A DNA stretch of 64,000 nucleotides from Labyrinthula sp. Ha (lineage: Eukaryota; Sar; Bigyra; Labyrinthulida; Labyrinthulaceae), in NCBI GenBank assembly GCA_015227615.1, contig JAALGZ010000019.1:310001-374000 (forward strand), read 5' to 3'. Below, in pieces: positions 1 through 12,962 of the stretch (position 1 is the first letter of the stretch; every line of letters starts with the position of its first letter). The position numbers were made by a program, and so were the translations under genes. Below the pieces are notes generated by a model. It worked only from the letters and a program-made list of their open reading frames with translations, was not told the origin of the DNA and ran no database searches.

Positions 1-1
1 T

Positions 2-950
2 GAATTTTATTTGACAGGTGAAAGTTACGCTGGAATTTATGTGCCGACTTTGGTGCAGCAGATTTTGAGTCATGAAGATTCCACAAGCTTTAAGTTGTTG
101 AAAGGATTTTCTGTGGGTGATGGTTGTATAGGAAAGGATGTTGTTTGTGGGTTAGATGAACCTACAATCCTTGAAACTATTTTTTCTTTGCAGTTCTTGT
201 ACGGGCATGGCCAGATTTCAACTCGATTGTATAAGAAAGTGTACAAAGTGTGTGAAAAATTTGTTCATGATGGTGTTCAAGGTGATAAAAGCGAGTGTTA
301 TGATGCGTATTCTGATATGAGAAAACAAGTTGGATATTATTTTGACTATAATCTATACGATGAATGCTGGGATGAAGGGCTTTTTCCTAATGCAACATCT
401 ATAGAAAGTTGTCTCCCCCATTTTGAGTTCTTTTTTTGGTGTATTAATGTTTAGGAGGAAACTTCCAGAGTATAAGGAATATCCATGTGGTGGTGGTGAA
501 ATACTGGAAAAGTACATTGACACCCCTGAATTTAGAGAAGCGTTTCATATACCTGAAGATGTTAAGTTTTTTTCGGGTGATAATGGGGTTGGGTTTAATT
601 ATACAAGTGTTGTACGAGATCTTCGACCTTTTTATAAATCAATCGTATCAGATTATGATTTGCGTGTTTTGATTTATAATGGAGATACAGATCCAGCGTT
701 AAATTCCTTCTTCAGTGAGTGGTGGGTGAATTCTTTGGATTTGGAAGTACTTGAAGGTGAAGATTTTAGACCTTGGACGCTTGATGGGAAAAGGAAGGTT
801 GTTGGTTATGCAACAAGGTTCAAAGGTGGATTTGATTACCTAACAATTAGGGGAAGTGGGCATATGGTACCTCAAATGAAACCGAAGGCGACTCTTGAAA
901 TGCTACAACGGTGGTTGAAAAAAGAAAACTGGAAAGCATATAAGGATTAA
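2..950 (+). CDS. Serine carboxypeptidase (peptidase S10), 5' end outside window
   Basis: C-terminal part of an S10 serine carboxypeptidase, an enzyme that removes C-terminal residues in lysosomes, vacuoles or outside the cell. The reading frame enters at base 2 and immediately gives FYLTGESYAGIYVP, with the nucleophile serine in the GESYAG signature. The catalytic Asp is in IYNGDTDPALNSFF and the His in GSGHMVPQMKP, so the triad is complete. Two apparent reading frames join through a 28-bp intron at 427-454 (GTTCTT...TTTAG, with an ATTAAT branch-like motif), giving the junction PHFE/RKLPEYKEYPCGG. Several cysteines in the insert region probably form disulphides, as in the family. It ends with TAA at 948-950. 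The N-terminus and signal peptide lie before the window. The family is certain; the exact substrate is unknown. Confidence 0.92.
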
Positions 951-3900
951 ATATTTCTGTCGTTTTCTCTTGATGCTCAACAGTTGCGAGAAAGTTCGCT
1001 CTGGAAATTAAGCAACAACAATATATCAGTGTAATTGCACTAATATATCATTTATGGACTGTTTATTAATAGATTAGTAGAATTATAAAAGAATATATTT
1101 TGGAAAATTATTGGATTACGAATTCTACAGAATTTTAAAAATAAGAAACTAACAGCATAGTAGTGGCCCTAGAGATGTCTGCTTATTGAGAGAGTTACCC
1201 GTAGTAGCGTTATCTACTAGATTGAAGCTGATTTTAGAAAGGCTTGGTTTGTATCGATCTAATAGTTTACTTGGTAGAATAGTTGTGGAGGGGCTTGGGC
1301 GTAGGAACAGTATTCGTGGTACTAAAGCTAAAAGGCCTTAAAGGCAGTTCAAGACCAAGGTTAGGGTTAAAGTGCGCCAACAGGAAACGTTAGTGCGTTG
1401 TAGAAAACATTGGAGACTTCACCAAAGATTAAGCTCATGAAAACTATAATGTTGACAGATTTATCTATAAGACAACAAAAAAGTGGAAACTGCCCAGTAT
1501 TTTATGAACATTATCATAATAGCGCCTTATGATATCTAGAGGTTTCTGAAGAGGTGTTTTCTGAAAACAAATCAAAAGAAAACTGAAATGAGACAGAAAC
1601 CAGAAGATAAGGCTCTCGGTTCTAATGATAGGTATTTTAACTGTGTTGGCTTTCGTCATAATTGACAAATCTGTGGAAATTGTGAATTTGTATAGTGGAA
1701 GTGAGATGATGCTGCATACTAACATAGGGACAGCAATATTCATGTCATACCCATGGAACTATTCGTGCATTATCAGAAAATGATATGTCAGGAAACCATG
1801 GGTCAAGTACAGCTTCAGGTGAAAACTGAAAAGACAATGCTTATATATCTGCAAAGGGAATGAGGCACCACCTATTAATACATTCTATTCTTAGCATTGG
1901 TACCTTAGTAAATTAAGTCTAAAATAATAATTTCGCGAAGTTTGAATGTAAATTTGGAAATTATTGTTTGACTCTACTTTTAGACTTAGATACAAATTTG
2001 TATGGAGTTGCAAATAGTTTCTTCTTGAAGAACCGTATATAAATGAAAAGATTCAATCTTTTAGGAACCTTGAAAAATAAGCTGCTTGACACAATTCAAA
2101 CTGGTTTATAAGTAGTTCGAAAAAATAATAATATTTTGTTTCTCATTAAGTTATGTTTATTCCGCAATTTCAGAGTAAACAAACCATTTTACATAAAGTT
2201 ATGTAACAGGGCAAATACTTTTTGTTCCTAAGAATCCAGAATTACGCCCATTACATTAAAATAAACTGGCCATAGCAAAATTTGGACAAGGCAACAAGAA
2301 CTTGTTATTGCATGCAGACTTATTACATCAATTCATCCAGAAAATACATATCTTAAATATATCAACAGGGTATCTTAAGCATCATAACTTTGGTTTTCAA
2401 AAATAAGAAATACCTTTCCAACACAGGAGTTTAACCTATGAAGCATAGCTTTTACATTGGTTATGTAGTACAGAATCTTTTAAGAATTCAAAGTCAACAA
2501 AATCAAATATAGAACCACTTTACCTTTTTAAATACTATAAGAAATCCTTCGACCCATACCAATACTCATTCCCTGAGCTTAATTTGAAAGAAAACATTTT
2601 TCCCTAACCCAGTACTGTATTTCCGTGCTTTACCAAGAATACTCTAGTTGAAGTCAACATAGGAGAATGTGTCAGTGAATGAGTTGAGTCCAATAACGAG
2701 GCACTGGCGAGCAATTCCATGGGTCCTTATCTAAAATTTAAGAATACAAAATTTGTTTCTTCTTAAACCTATATGTTGAATCGTAATTCTGTAGCCTCCC
2801 ATATATCTCTAATTTTTATAAGTCTAGGACCCTATCACCAAACTCAACGCTGGTACCTCTTCAGTGAAGCTTGTCTTGGATGGTACTAGTTTTTACGCAC
2901 GATAATTTTCCTGCTCTGCGCTCGTTGAAACTTCCAAAGGGAAGCTGATGAAACACTTGCACCGCTAGTCACAAAAGGTTTAGGCAGTTTTATTGTTCTT
3001 AGTTTTTAGAAAGTGACCTATATAGAGGAAAATATATGTAATCAAGCTGTCTACCCAATTCTTAGGATTCATTATCAGAAGAAACGAAAAGAAACAGCAA
3101 GATAAGCCAGTTTAGATGCTTTACCGTTAATTCTCGATTTTGTTACCGTTAATGTAGTAACTCCGTTAACTTGTGGAACTCGAGAACCCCATTTGGTACT
3201 GGTACGGATCAAGTTTACTACCAAATTTTGACTAAAACAAGAAAAATCAATTAAAAAGTTAATAGTTAAATTATGTGTAATCATCGAGATATAGACCTTG
3301 CGAAATCCTAACTTTTGCCTATTAGCTCAAGTTTCTCACTTATTTAAGCATAGAATACTACTCCATTACTGCAAGTTCTTTTACGACCAAGACAAGTATT
3401 CAATACTTATCTTGTTGAGAACTAAGTTAAAAAATATAATAATTTTAGCAAAGAGCAACTGTCTTAACATCACCATAGATCATTTGCTTAGAGTTCAATG
3501 TTTTGGCCTTAACGTGCTTCTCAAGAAATAACACAGTTTGAACCAATCTCAGTTAAGTAGTGTCTCCAAAAATTAGCACACAGCCTATTTTGAAGCTTCT
3601 GCGGGTAAATTTTATTTAGAAGTTATGTTATTTGTCTTTTCCCTTTCTGTTGGTTTGCTATTTTTGCCCACACAAGTAACTTTATTTCAAATTTTGGCCA
3701 ACCTTGTTTGGTTTTGACTTCAACTAAGAAGAAAGCTATTCTTCGTGAACTCTCCAAAAAAAGTGCAACATATATTTATCTTAAGTTTATTACTTGAAAA
3801 CATATATTTTTTGTTTATTTAATAAAAGTATTGCTAAAAGTTAATAAGTCGTAGATCCTATTATTTTTTTATTGATAACAAACCCTACCAGTCACTTATT

Positions 3901-4482
3901 TTTCTTTCATTCTACCGGGCGTTACAATTAAATTACCGTTAAAACAGTAAGGGTGTATATCTAGAACATGTAAGTTCAAACATTTCAAGAATCTCGAGAA
4001 TTTATATTTTTCCTTATTCTTGATATGGATTTTCTCGATTAATTTATTCTCGATCTATAATCCAATATCGCCAAATTCTTGAAATTCAAGATTTACAAGA
4101 TTTTTTCACGGTAATATTTTCATTAATCTTCAAATAAGATCCCGAATGTTTGACGCAAAGCAAGCTTTACCAAGAGTTTTGAATAAGAATCGAGATATAA
4201 TCAAGAGTACCGAAAGAAAATATCGAAAATTTCAAACTCGAGATTCTAGATGGACATTCTATGAAATTAACAATATTCACGGCATATTCCCCCATGAGTG
4301 ACACATACATTCTTATTGGACAACCTAACCAATCAAATTGTCTATACTTGATACTTAATGTATAACCAACTACAGCGGCAGATTGCACTATAGCCACATA
4401 GAACTGCTGAAAACAAAACAACGAGGCAAACCGAACAAAAAACGAAAGATCCCTTTTCTAAGTATCCCCAGTTTATAAGAAA
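951..4482. other. Intergenic, no supported gene
   Basis: AT-rich DNA with no convincing coding gene. Two items stand out weakly. At 1143-1340 the + strand has about 62 open codons with no ATG and a more GC-rich composition than its surroundings, perhaps a decayed gene. At 3122-3170 three CCGTTA motifs lie within about 50 bases, with another at about 3934. The other short frames here show no domain or repeat I recognise. Confidence 0.5.
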
Positions 4483-5335
4483 ATGCCAGAAGGTTTGCAG
4501 TTTATTAGAAGAAATGACCCAAGAATGGCAAAGTATGAAAGGATGGTGAAAGCAGGGTTACCTCAGGTGAATTAAGATTTTACTTTACTGTTTTAGGGGG
4601 CAGTTGAAAGCGGTATATGCTTAAAAGAGCTTGTTTTATTTTTCTGTAGGTATGATCCGAGATAAAGTTGATCCTGGATCTTTGTTCTCTGAGCTTATGA
4701 CTGATCCAGGAAGAAAAGTGGTGAATCCTTTTGCAGGTGAAGAAAAAGAAAAACAAGAAAAGAAACCAAAGAAAAGAAGAAAAAGAACAAAAGCGAAAGA
4801 AGGGGAAAATGTTGAACAAAAGTTACCTAGACAAGGTAGTAAAGGTAGACTGAGGAGACAGGGATCTAGAGGAAGAAGAAAATCAAAAGGTGGAGAAAGA
4901 AAAAAGGAAGGAATGGTTAGACAAAAGTCAAAGCTTTCAAGACAGAGATCTAGAAATGAAGAAAAGTTTTCTAGACAAGGTTCTAAAGGTGAAAGTAGAA
5001 TGAGAAGACAAGGATCCAAAGGAGAAGATAGAATGCAGAGAGAGGGATCAAGGATGGAAGAAAGGAAAATGCGGAGAAAAAATAGTAGAGAGAGAATCAA
5101 AAGAAATAACTCAAAAGTTGATAATAATTTTATTAGACAAAAAAGTAAACAGCAATTTGGGACGGATAAAAGCATGAATGTGAAATCAGCAGGATTTAAC
5201 AAGGAAACAGTGTTGCGAAGTCAAGAGAATATGGATAATCCACCGCCAAAGAATGTAAATCCTTATGCTGCTAAAGCAGTGAGAAAAAAAAATAAAATGA
5301 AGAGACAAAAGTCGAAACAAGAATACAATATTTGA
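4483..5335 (+). CDS. Basic protein with CCDC53-like N-terminal motif and Arg-x-x-Ser array
   Basis: Three exons give a 261-residue protein: 4483-4566, 4597-4612 and 4650-5335, with introns of 30 bp (4567-4596) and 37 bp (4613-4649). The spliced N-terminus reads DPRMAKYERMVKAGLPQG-AVESGMIRDKVDP. This resembles the KYxxMlkxGLPxgAVxxKM...DgxDP motif of WASH-complex CCDC53-like and some formin-associated actin regulators; that is an analogy from memory. The rest (residues about 70-255) is highly charged, probably disordered, and carries about eleven R-[RQKN]-x-S units such as RRQGS, RQKS and RRKNS. These match the consensus of basophilic kinases (PKA/AKT type). The splicing is well supported because it restores a continuous motif. 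The function is unknown; a phospho-regulated actin or scaffold protein is inference. It lies 304 bp upstream of the mL46 gene on the same strand. Confidence 0.75.
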
Positions 5336-5639
5336 ATACTATTGTGTTCTTGTGTCAAAGTAGTTTCTAAGGTTCTTAACGGCTTTAACCTGTACAATAT
5401 TTTTTTGAGAATTTGCCCAAAATAAATGCGGATGAGAATATGCTTTAAATCTAAGGAAATCAAAAACAGTGGAAAAGAGAAAAGTTATCAATAAGATCAA
5501 GACAAGGTTGGAACTAACTTTCTGCATAAAATTTTGCTGTAGGTAACAGTTTTGTAGGATTTTTTTTATATTTTAGGTAATAAATTAATTGTTTTCAGTT
5601 TTCCTGCTCTTGAACGGCCGATATTTTTTTCGTGCAATA

Positions 5640-6732
5640 ATGATTTTTATTAAAACTCTGCGATATATAAAACCCAAGCACTTTGAAATCAAATCTACCT
5701 CATTTTCTTCTAGTTCGGCTGTAATTTCAGGTCTTAGTTCTGATACCGACATAAATCCCAGGAAGAAGAAAATAAATAGAACAAAGTTGTTTCAAGCCGT
5801 GGAAAACGAAAGAACTTCTAAATTACGTGAATTTATCAGTTTCTTTTTAAATCATAGGCAAAAATGTTGAGAAATGTGAAAAAGATGGACTTTCAAGATC
5901 TGTTTATTTGGCTCTAGTAGTCGAACGTCTTCCAGTAATTCTCCCTGACGTGTCTAAAGAAGAAAGAGATTTTCTTGAGTTGAAACAAAAAGCAGCTGAG
6001 TTCAAATATAAAACATATGATTCTTCTTTGTTTAAAATGAGCACTGAATTTGAACAAAGTCAAAGTACCGAAACCGAAGTTAAATGGCTTAAAGAAGTTT
6101 TGAACCGCGATTCAGTTGAAGAGTACAAAAATTTGGAAGAGAAGAAATCAAAATCAGATGACTTGGATTCCAGTGATGGCGTATCCGATGCTGACAGTGC
6201 AGATTTTTCAGATGATGGTTTCTTGGACGCAGGAGATACTTCACAGTTCAATGTTGAAATTGATGCAAAAGCTTTGGATGGGAAACAAGATGAGATATTC
6301 ATCCCTGAACCAAGAATTACAAAAGAAGAATCAAATGAGAAATCTTTAAATAGAAAATTGTCTGAAAGGTTGTACTTACTTTTGGAAATTGAAGGAAGAT
6401 GGAAATTTCCAGAGTTTCCTGTTGATAATTTGAGAGCTGGAGTTAATTTCCGAGAAATTGTGGAAACTAAAATGAAAGAAGCGGGGAAAACACGAAATGA
6501 TGAAATTTTTGCTCCTGGAAATGCTCCAGCTGGATACTTAAATGTTCTTAATGAAAAGGAGTTAAAAGAAACCTTTTTCTACAGGGCTCAAATTCTAGCA
6601 CCAGGTTTGGACTATCAAAGTTTGATGGAAATGAACAATGCCTCAGACTACAAGTGGGTTACAGCAGATTTTTTATTTACAGAAGACGACGAGTACTGGA
6701 CTCTTGCAAAACACTTTTTAGAATCTTCATGA
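5640..6732 (+). CDS. MRPL46: Mitochondrial large ribosomal subunit protein mL46
   Basis: Two exons (5640-5826 and 5858-6732, with a 31-bp intron at 5827-5857) encode 353 residues. The C-terminal half has the mL46 layout: FIPEPRITKEE, then NRKLSERLYLLLEIEGRWKF (the degenerate Nudix fold), then GNAPAGYLNVLNEKELKETF and a final DYKWVTADFLFTED segment. mL46 is a structural protein of the mitochondrial large ribosomal subunit with a Nudix-like fold but no hydrolase activity. The first exon starts at the first ATG in frame and is rich in Lys, Arg, Ser and hydrophobics with no early acids, as expected for a mitochondrial presequence. An acidic, Asp/Ser-rich insertion before the PRIT segment makes it longer than animal homologues of about 280 residues. 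It stops with TGA. The upstream frame before the ATG is open but lacks an earlier ATG. Confidence 0.88.
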
Positions 6733-9700
6733 AGTTAAGTTTGAACTAGACGACATTTACTTTTTTTGAGGCACCAGTCTGTCTCAATCTATGCTATCTA
6801 AAGAGTGAATAATTCAACGAAGACTTAAAATCAAAGAACGTGAATGCTCTCTAATGGCTCTCTGTTAGTTGGAATCTTCACCTTGAGTACGCTACTGAGT
6901 CTTTAACAAAAAGTGGTTAGATACCTTAAACTGCAAGGTTTTGAAGCAAAAAAAAATTGGTACGATGGCGTCGTTGTGGTTATATTTCAGATTGGTTATA
7001 GCTAGGGATCCCTGAGTGATTTCATATCTTGCGACACATGACACCCTTTTTTCAAAATGTCACCGACACTAGGGCATTTGTATCATTTGTGAAGTAGCCA
7101 TCTAATCTTGTACCATCTGAAAATGTAGACTTCATGGGATTAACATTTCTAGGAATCAATATGTAGTTTGATTGGAAGCTAATGATCGTCATTTAGTTTT
7201 GAAGAACACACGAAATTTGGGTTATAGGCGTGTAGAGGATAAAATAATTAAAAATTAGGAATATCATGAACAAGAACAACAAAGCTTGCAAAGAAGTTTT
7301 TACACTAATCAAAGAAGCTACTATTCATAGTTTCAGTTTCAATATAAAAAAAACCTCGTTTTAAGGAAAACATTAATAAGCGATGACACTAAGTTTATGA
7401 CTTCCTCCTTTCATTCTGAAGGATTCAATCAAATACAAATAACAGGGCAGAATCACTAAAATGTAAGCATAAAACAATCACCTAGCTTTCAAATGGGTGA
7501 ATGAAGTCAAATTATTTAGTCAGAGTATTTTTTTACCATTTACTACATTAAATATATTTTGATTCAAAGCATATACTTGTTTTACAGGTTGAAAACTTAG
7601 ATCAGTTAAGCATGATGATATTGTCAAAGAGACAAAAACAAGGTACCACCAATTTTCTATAGCGTAACTGTTTTCGACATTTAGCATGTCATTTTGGACC
7701 TCATAGTCGGGGCCTATTTTGAAAATGGAGATGAATACAACTTAATAATTAAAGGAAAAACTCGTCTAAAGCAGTATTAGGCATCACCCTCTCCTTCTAA
7801 TACTGAGTTAGCTCCATGCTTCTAATATTCCTAGGCCATTTGGAATTTAGAATTATATATATATATATAGAATGAGTTTACAAGAATATAACTACGGCGC
7901 TATTATAGGGGTATACCATTTAACCTTTTACAAAAAGAAATTGTATATTTTTTGATCAACTGTACCTATTATGGGGCAATGCCTGTTGTGCCTTTGCTTT
8001 CTTTTGATTGTATCTCATTTGTGTTCATAATTAGACAAAACTAAAACCACTTTGTTCTTGCTATTCCTATATCAAATGGTTGCACTCAACTACATATGGT
8101 TCAGCTTCTTATCTAAATTAAGGTATTGTAATCCTACATTAAATTATCTGCTTTATATTTATTATGTTCTACCAGGTTAATGGACACATGATCTCCTAAG
8201 GAGTCATATGATATGAGAAATTATTACATTAAAATTAGTAAAGAAGTATAACTATCAAGAAAAACACCATTTCCCTATTCGCTTGTTCCGGCTCTTTCTT
8301 GTTCATTAACTTACCAACAACATATTAGATATAGATATAACACGGGTAATTCTAATACTGAAAAGAAATCAACAGAGTTTGCAACTTCTTAAGATCCCTT
8401 TCACACTTTTTTTTTAATTTTGAATATTTTATATTTCTAAGATGACGAGTTAACAAGAATATTCTAGTTTTATCTTAAGAAGATAAGTGGAATAGCTTGT
8501 AGCAATAGTGAGCCAATATTAATAAATTAGCCGAGGTATGTAAATGAGATCACTAGGTCAGGGAGACGGGTTTTGTTTGATAGGGTCACTATTTATATAA
8601 TCGAGTTTGGATAAGATACTTATGAATATTGAATTTATTTATTAAACTCAGTTTAGTGATAATGATAGTTGCCTGCGAAATTTATATAAATCAGTTTTTC
8701 TGTATCTAAGGTGTATCATTTGATTTCTATAAGAAATAATTCATTTGATTAACAGCTCTATCGAGAGAATACAACTAGTTGTATAATCTTACTTTTTATC
8801 ACCCGGTACTACCAGTCATTACAATGCCAGTTGTTCAGGAAGGTGAACACGGGCATGTACTCAATGATATCCACAATTATCACCATACCTTTGTCTACAC
8901 TAGTATTATTAGTTCCAAAGGTATTTTTCTGGGTTTCGAGCAATACACTTATGCAATAAAAATAGTATTTCCACTGAAGCCAGGTTTGTAGGACTCGACT
9001 CTTCACCCGGACCGGTACTCTGAGGCTATAAAACTACAAGAACTAGAATTTATAATTTTCCTCGGGAGATAAAAGTTATAGGTTCACGAATTTAAGTAAG
9101 TAAAAGAATATGAAGTATAGAAATAGTTGAGGATTCACCAAGAAAAGTGCAGAAAACTTGAACAAGTTATCTATTAAAAAAGGAATATCTTCATGTTAGC
9201 ATAGCAAATAAGATATTGTACATAGATTAAGAAGAATGGAAAACTAACCAGCATGAAATAAAACAGCATTTTAATATCCAATTGATGTATCACAAAGTGA
9301 GATATACAGCTTCACACAATATAAATAGGGGAATTTTCCTATGTTAAATTTAAATAAAAACATATAATGGATATGGGTACAGAATAACGGAGGATTTGTC
9401 TAACTATCCTTCATGCAACATCATCACAGGGAACAACAATGTTTCAACCATTATGAACTAGCTGCAATAGTAATTGAGATGAGAAGAAGCATCCCATATA
9501 GATTAGGTGGTACTTGTTGCCCTTCTAAACTGTTTGGGGCCTTCTACTAGTAAAGAGAATAGATGCAGCACTCTAATTACAAATCATCAAAATATATATA
9601 TGTGCTATGGCGTGGCGTATGATAAATTATGGACGAGAAAAGTTCTAATTACACTAAGCATATATATGTCTTGAGCTAAAACAAGCTTTCTTATGCCGTA

Positions 9701-10775
9701 AAAACCTGGGAACATATATGTCATTCATCAAAATACCTGAAATTGTCACTTGAATCCGATTGCCAGCCAGAAAGAAGCAAGAACCAACAGTATTCAAATA
9801 TTTGGATAGAAAATATATTATCTTTCCATTATCCAAGTGTAAAAGATTGTATAATATTTTAAATGAACTTAAGATGTATTCTTAAGTTGTGTTTTCTCCA
9901 AACATGGCAGGCAAGAAAACACGAAGATTTTGCAAACTACATTTAATTAACCCAACTTCAAGAAGCTAGTTCGTGGCTTAATTAACTAGGGCTTCGGCAA
10001 CAGCATTAAGAGGGAGCTAAATATGAGAAACCTAGAAACAATGAATGGAAGCGCCTTATTTTCTTGTGAAAACGGGTTGAATCTATCACTGACTACAATA
10101 AAAGGAATCGTAATTACAACAATGCATATACTAAGCACTATATTGGCTTTTCTGAGAAATATTTTGAGCTCTAGGACAATCCCTGATCTTTGATATCTGA
10201 ACTATAATGAATTAAATGTTGAAGCACATTATCTTTGTGAAGTAATTTTACTTCTGACATCTGTAGTCATACGCATCATGAGATAGATTTTAAGATTAAT
10301 ATTATTAGTCCATAGCATTGTCCATACTAGAAACAAGGACACCTAATATGCTTCAACTTGAAATAAGAATTTGACATGGTTGTCATAGAGAATGAAAAGA
10401 ATTATCTGGGTGTAGATGTTGCAAATCATGCATTATTTCATCTACCAAAGCTTCAGTATCTTCAAGTGTCGAGACTAAGTATATCAAAGCACAAAAAAGT
10501 GTACATAATATCCCATTAAGCTGTTTAAAAGCCATTGAAGACATATTTCTCTGAAACAACTCTTTTGGATTGTTTTAATGTTTACGGAATGATTCAGCAA
10601 TTCTAAGTTCTAGAATTACCCGAGTACTTCTTAGCTATCCTCTTGAACAAAAAGGTTTAAAATTTCTCATAAATACCCAATTGACACATTATGAGTTTTT
10701 GTAGCTTGTTTGGCCTTACTCTTCTCCTCTCTTATTCTTCTAAGCTATAAAGTATTCCAGCATTTCAACCCATTT
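6733..10775. other. Intergenic, no supported gene
   Basis: About 4 kb of AT-rich DNA. A short (TA)n run lies at about 7853-7868. Around 8760-9010 composition is less AT-rich and a 70-codon frame is open on +, but its protein shows no recognisable features, so I do not call it. I see no tRNA, repeat array or conserved domain. Confidence 0.5.
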
Positions 10776-12962
10776 GGCTGTGACAAGTGATGCTCAAATC
10801 TGGCCACCCACTAATATCCTCAGTCCGACCTCCATAGGTCCCCACACGAAATTATTAGTGGCAGATTGCGTGGAGAAATTGCTGCCAGGAGCCCACAAAT
10901 TAAAAAAAATGCTCTGTGTCCAATCCGGCCATCACAAAACCGTTAAAATAAGAGTTAAAAACCACAATTTCGGATAAAAATGAATATTGATTTGACAAAG
11001 TCTGCCACAGAAATGATCCATGAGGCCGCTTCGGGACGAGATCCAGTCCTTTTTGCAGTAATTAAACAGAATTTTGACGTTGAAAAAGCCAAATTAACAA
11101 AAAAAGCGCACGTATTCAAGCTTCCTTGCAAACATTGCCCAAAAAAGATGACTTGGTATAGTAAAAAAGGTTATATTGGTCATATGGAATAGCTGAAAAC
11201 GCACTTAGACGAAGAAACTATCGAAAAACTAAAAGAAGAACATGCAAGAAAGCACAGAAGAAAAAGTAAAGATAATCTGGAGTTTATGAACATTGAAAAA
11301 TCTGATGCTCACAATGAATCTATCGCTAACTTTTTGCTAACGAAGAATATGCCCTTGAGCTTATTGAGATCCGAAGAGCTTAAGAATATAAAGAATGCGG
11401 ATGACCTCGTTAGTGAGAACACGATGAGAATTTATTTGAAGCGCATGGAATACCTTTTTATAGAAAAGATCAAACAAGAAGTGGATTTAGAACTATTTTG
11501 TTTAGTCATCGATGGTTGGGCTCACCAAGGTTACAGTTTTAATGGTGTTTATTTATGTTTCGACAAGATGAAGAAGATGACGTTTCGCCTTCTTGGAGTG
11601 CTTCCTTTAGAAAAAGAAACCCAAAGAGCAAGTGACATTGTTCCTTTCCTGAAGAATTTGATGACAAGTTTGCTCTTGATGAATCACTGCTGGTTGCTAT
11701 TGTTGCCGACAGCACAAACACGAACAAAAAAGTTTGCAGAGATCTTGGAACGCAGTTTGTAGGCTGTCTTAGCCATCGTGTGGCTCTAGGTGTTAGAGCA
11801 TTTATCAAATCTCAACCAGAGTTATCCGAAGGTTTAGACAAAGTGCAGTTGCTTTTTCGCAAGATCAAGAAGTCAAAGAAATTAACAGCAGCTCTTAGAA
11901 AATATACGGATAAAGTTGTTGTTCTTCTGAATGTGACGCGTTGGAGTGGAAAATTTGTTATGATGAAAAGGTACCTTGAGATTTGGATGTTCTGTGCGCA
12001 GCTTGAAGATGATGAAATTCAAGATCTTATTTTGGGAGAGCGTGAAACAAGAACTCTGGCAAAACATGTTAAGTTTTTCGCTGCTTGCAACCGCTATACA
12101 GTTGCTCTTCAAAATACAAAGCTTAACCTTGGTCAAGGAAAAAAGTTGTTGGAAACCGCCTGAGAGATGTAGATAATAATGAATCTGTGTTGAAGTATTT
12201 AGAAGATAATGCAAACATTTTGGCTGAGTTTGGTGCTTTTGAAACTGGAGTATTTAAAGTTTATTGGGAAGAAGAAGATAAGCTTGATGCAGCAGAAACA
12301 ACGGCTTTGTCTAGATTAGTAAGAGAAAACTCTGAAGAAGAAGCGAAGACTCCACCTGGTGATTTTGTGCTCCCAGAGTTTGCTTCTCAGAGAAGAAAAA
12401 GCAAAAAGAAGAGTGCCTTCGCAGATGTGAGCTTCATTCCGGCGACTTCGTGCAGTGTAGAAAGATTGTTTAGCCAATGCAAGCTGATTTTTAGTGACAA
12501 GAGGAATAGAATGGTGCCTGAAACTTTAAACAGACTTGCTTTCTTGAAGATGAATCAAGATGAGTTGATGGATCGCAACATTCATTTTGCTATTAAAAAG
12601 CTAGTTCCAGGTTTCGGTAATAAGGAAGAAGACGAACAGATGGAGGAACAGAATGAAGAAGAAGAAAGAGAAGATTTGACACTGGAAGTAGTTTGTTCTT
12701 GTGATAAGGAGGTGCATAGCGATGACGAAACTTAAGGTTTAAGGGTTTTAATAAGTTTTATCTTTTCTTCATATAAATATATATAAAAACAACAATATTT
12801 TGGAAAATTATTTTTACGAGTGGTCGCGGGGACGCCCGCAAATTTCCACCCCCCTCGCGTCTCCATCATTTTTTTCTAAAAATTTAGCGACCCCACAGAT
12901 TTCCACGGAAATAGTGGACCCGCAAAAATCCACAAAAAAAAATTGAGCATCACTGGCTGTGA
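10776..12962 (+). mobile_element. hAT DNA transposon, copy 1, full length with 8-bp target duplication
   Basis: The element occupies 10784-12954 (2,171 bp). It is bounded by direct repeats GGCTGTGA at 10776-10783 and 12955-12962, the 8-bp target duplication typical of hAT elements. Its ends form short terminal inverted repeats: CAAGTGATGCTCAAA at the left and TTGAGCATCACT at the right. The intact duplication and ends indicate an insertion that has not been eroded at its edges. The body holds one transposase gene in + orientation, and the right-hand 220 bp is non-coding. A second copy starts at 62016, so the family is multi-copy in this genome. Confidence 0.92.
10980..12735 (+). pseudogene. 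hAT transposase, broken
   Basis: Transposase remnant. From the N-terminus: a BED-type zinc finger (CKHC, later H residues, about 11127-11205); the catalytic core with the first Asp in LVIDGWAHQGYSFNGVY and the second in IVADSTN (read in a shifted frame); and a C-terminal hATC dimerisation domain with PATSCSVERLFSQCKLIFSD and LNRLAFLKMN. The frame has a TAG at 11190-11192 inside the zinc finger. It also has a one-base loss near 11670 relative to copy 2 and another frame change near 12140-12180. The C-terminal tail is strongly acidic and ends with TAA. Copy 2 at 62219 is the closest relative and shares the TAG. It cannot make a full transposase as read. Confidence 0.9.

Noticed and set aside
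4636-5202. Long leucine/serine-rich frame on the minus strand.
   Set aside because: It is the complement of the Lys/Arg-rich Arg-x-x-Ser coding region, whose introns and N-terminal motif clearly favour the plus strand.
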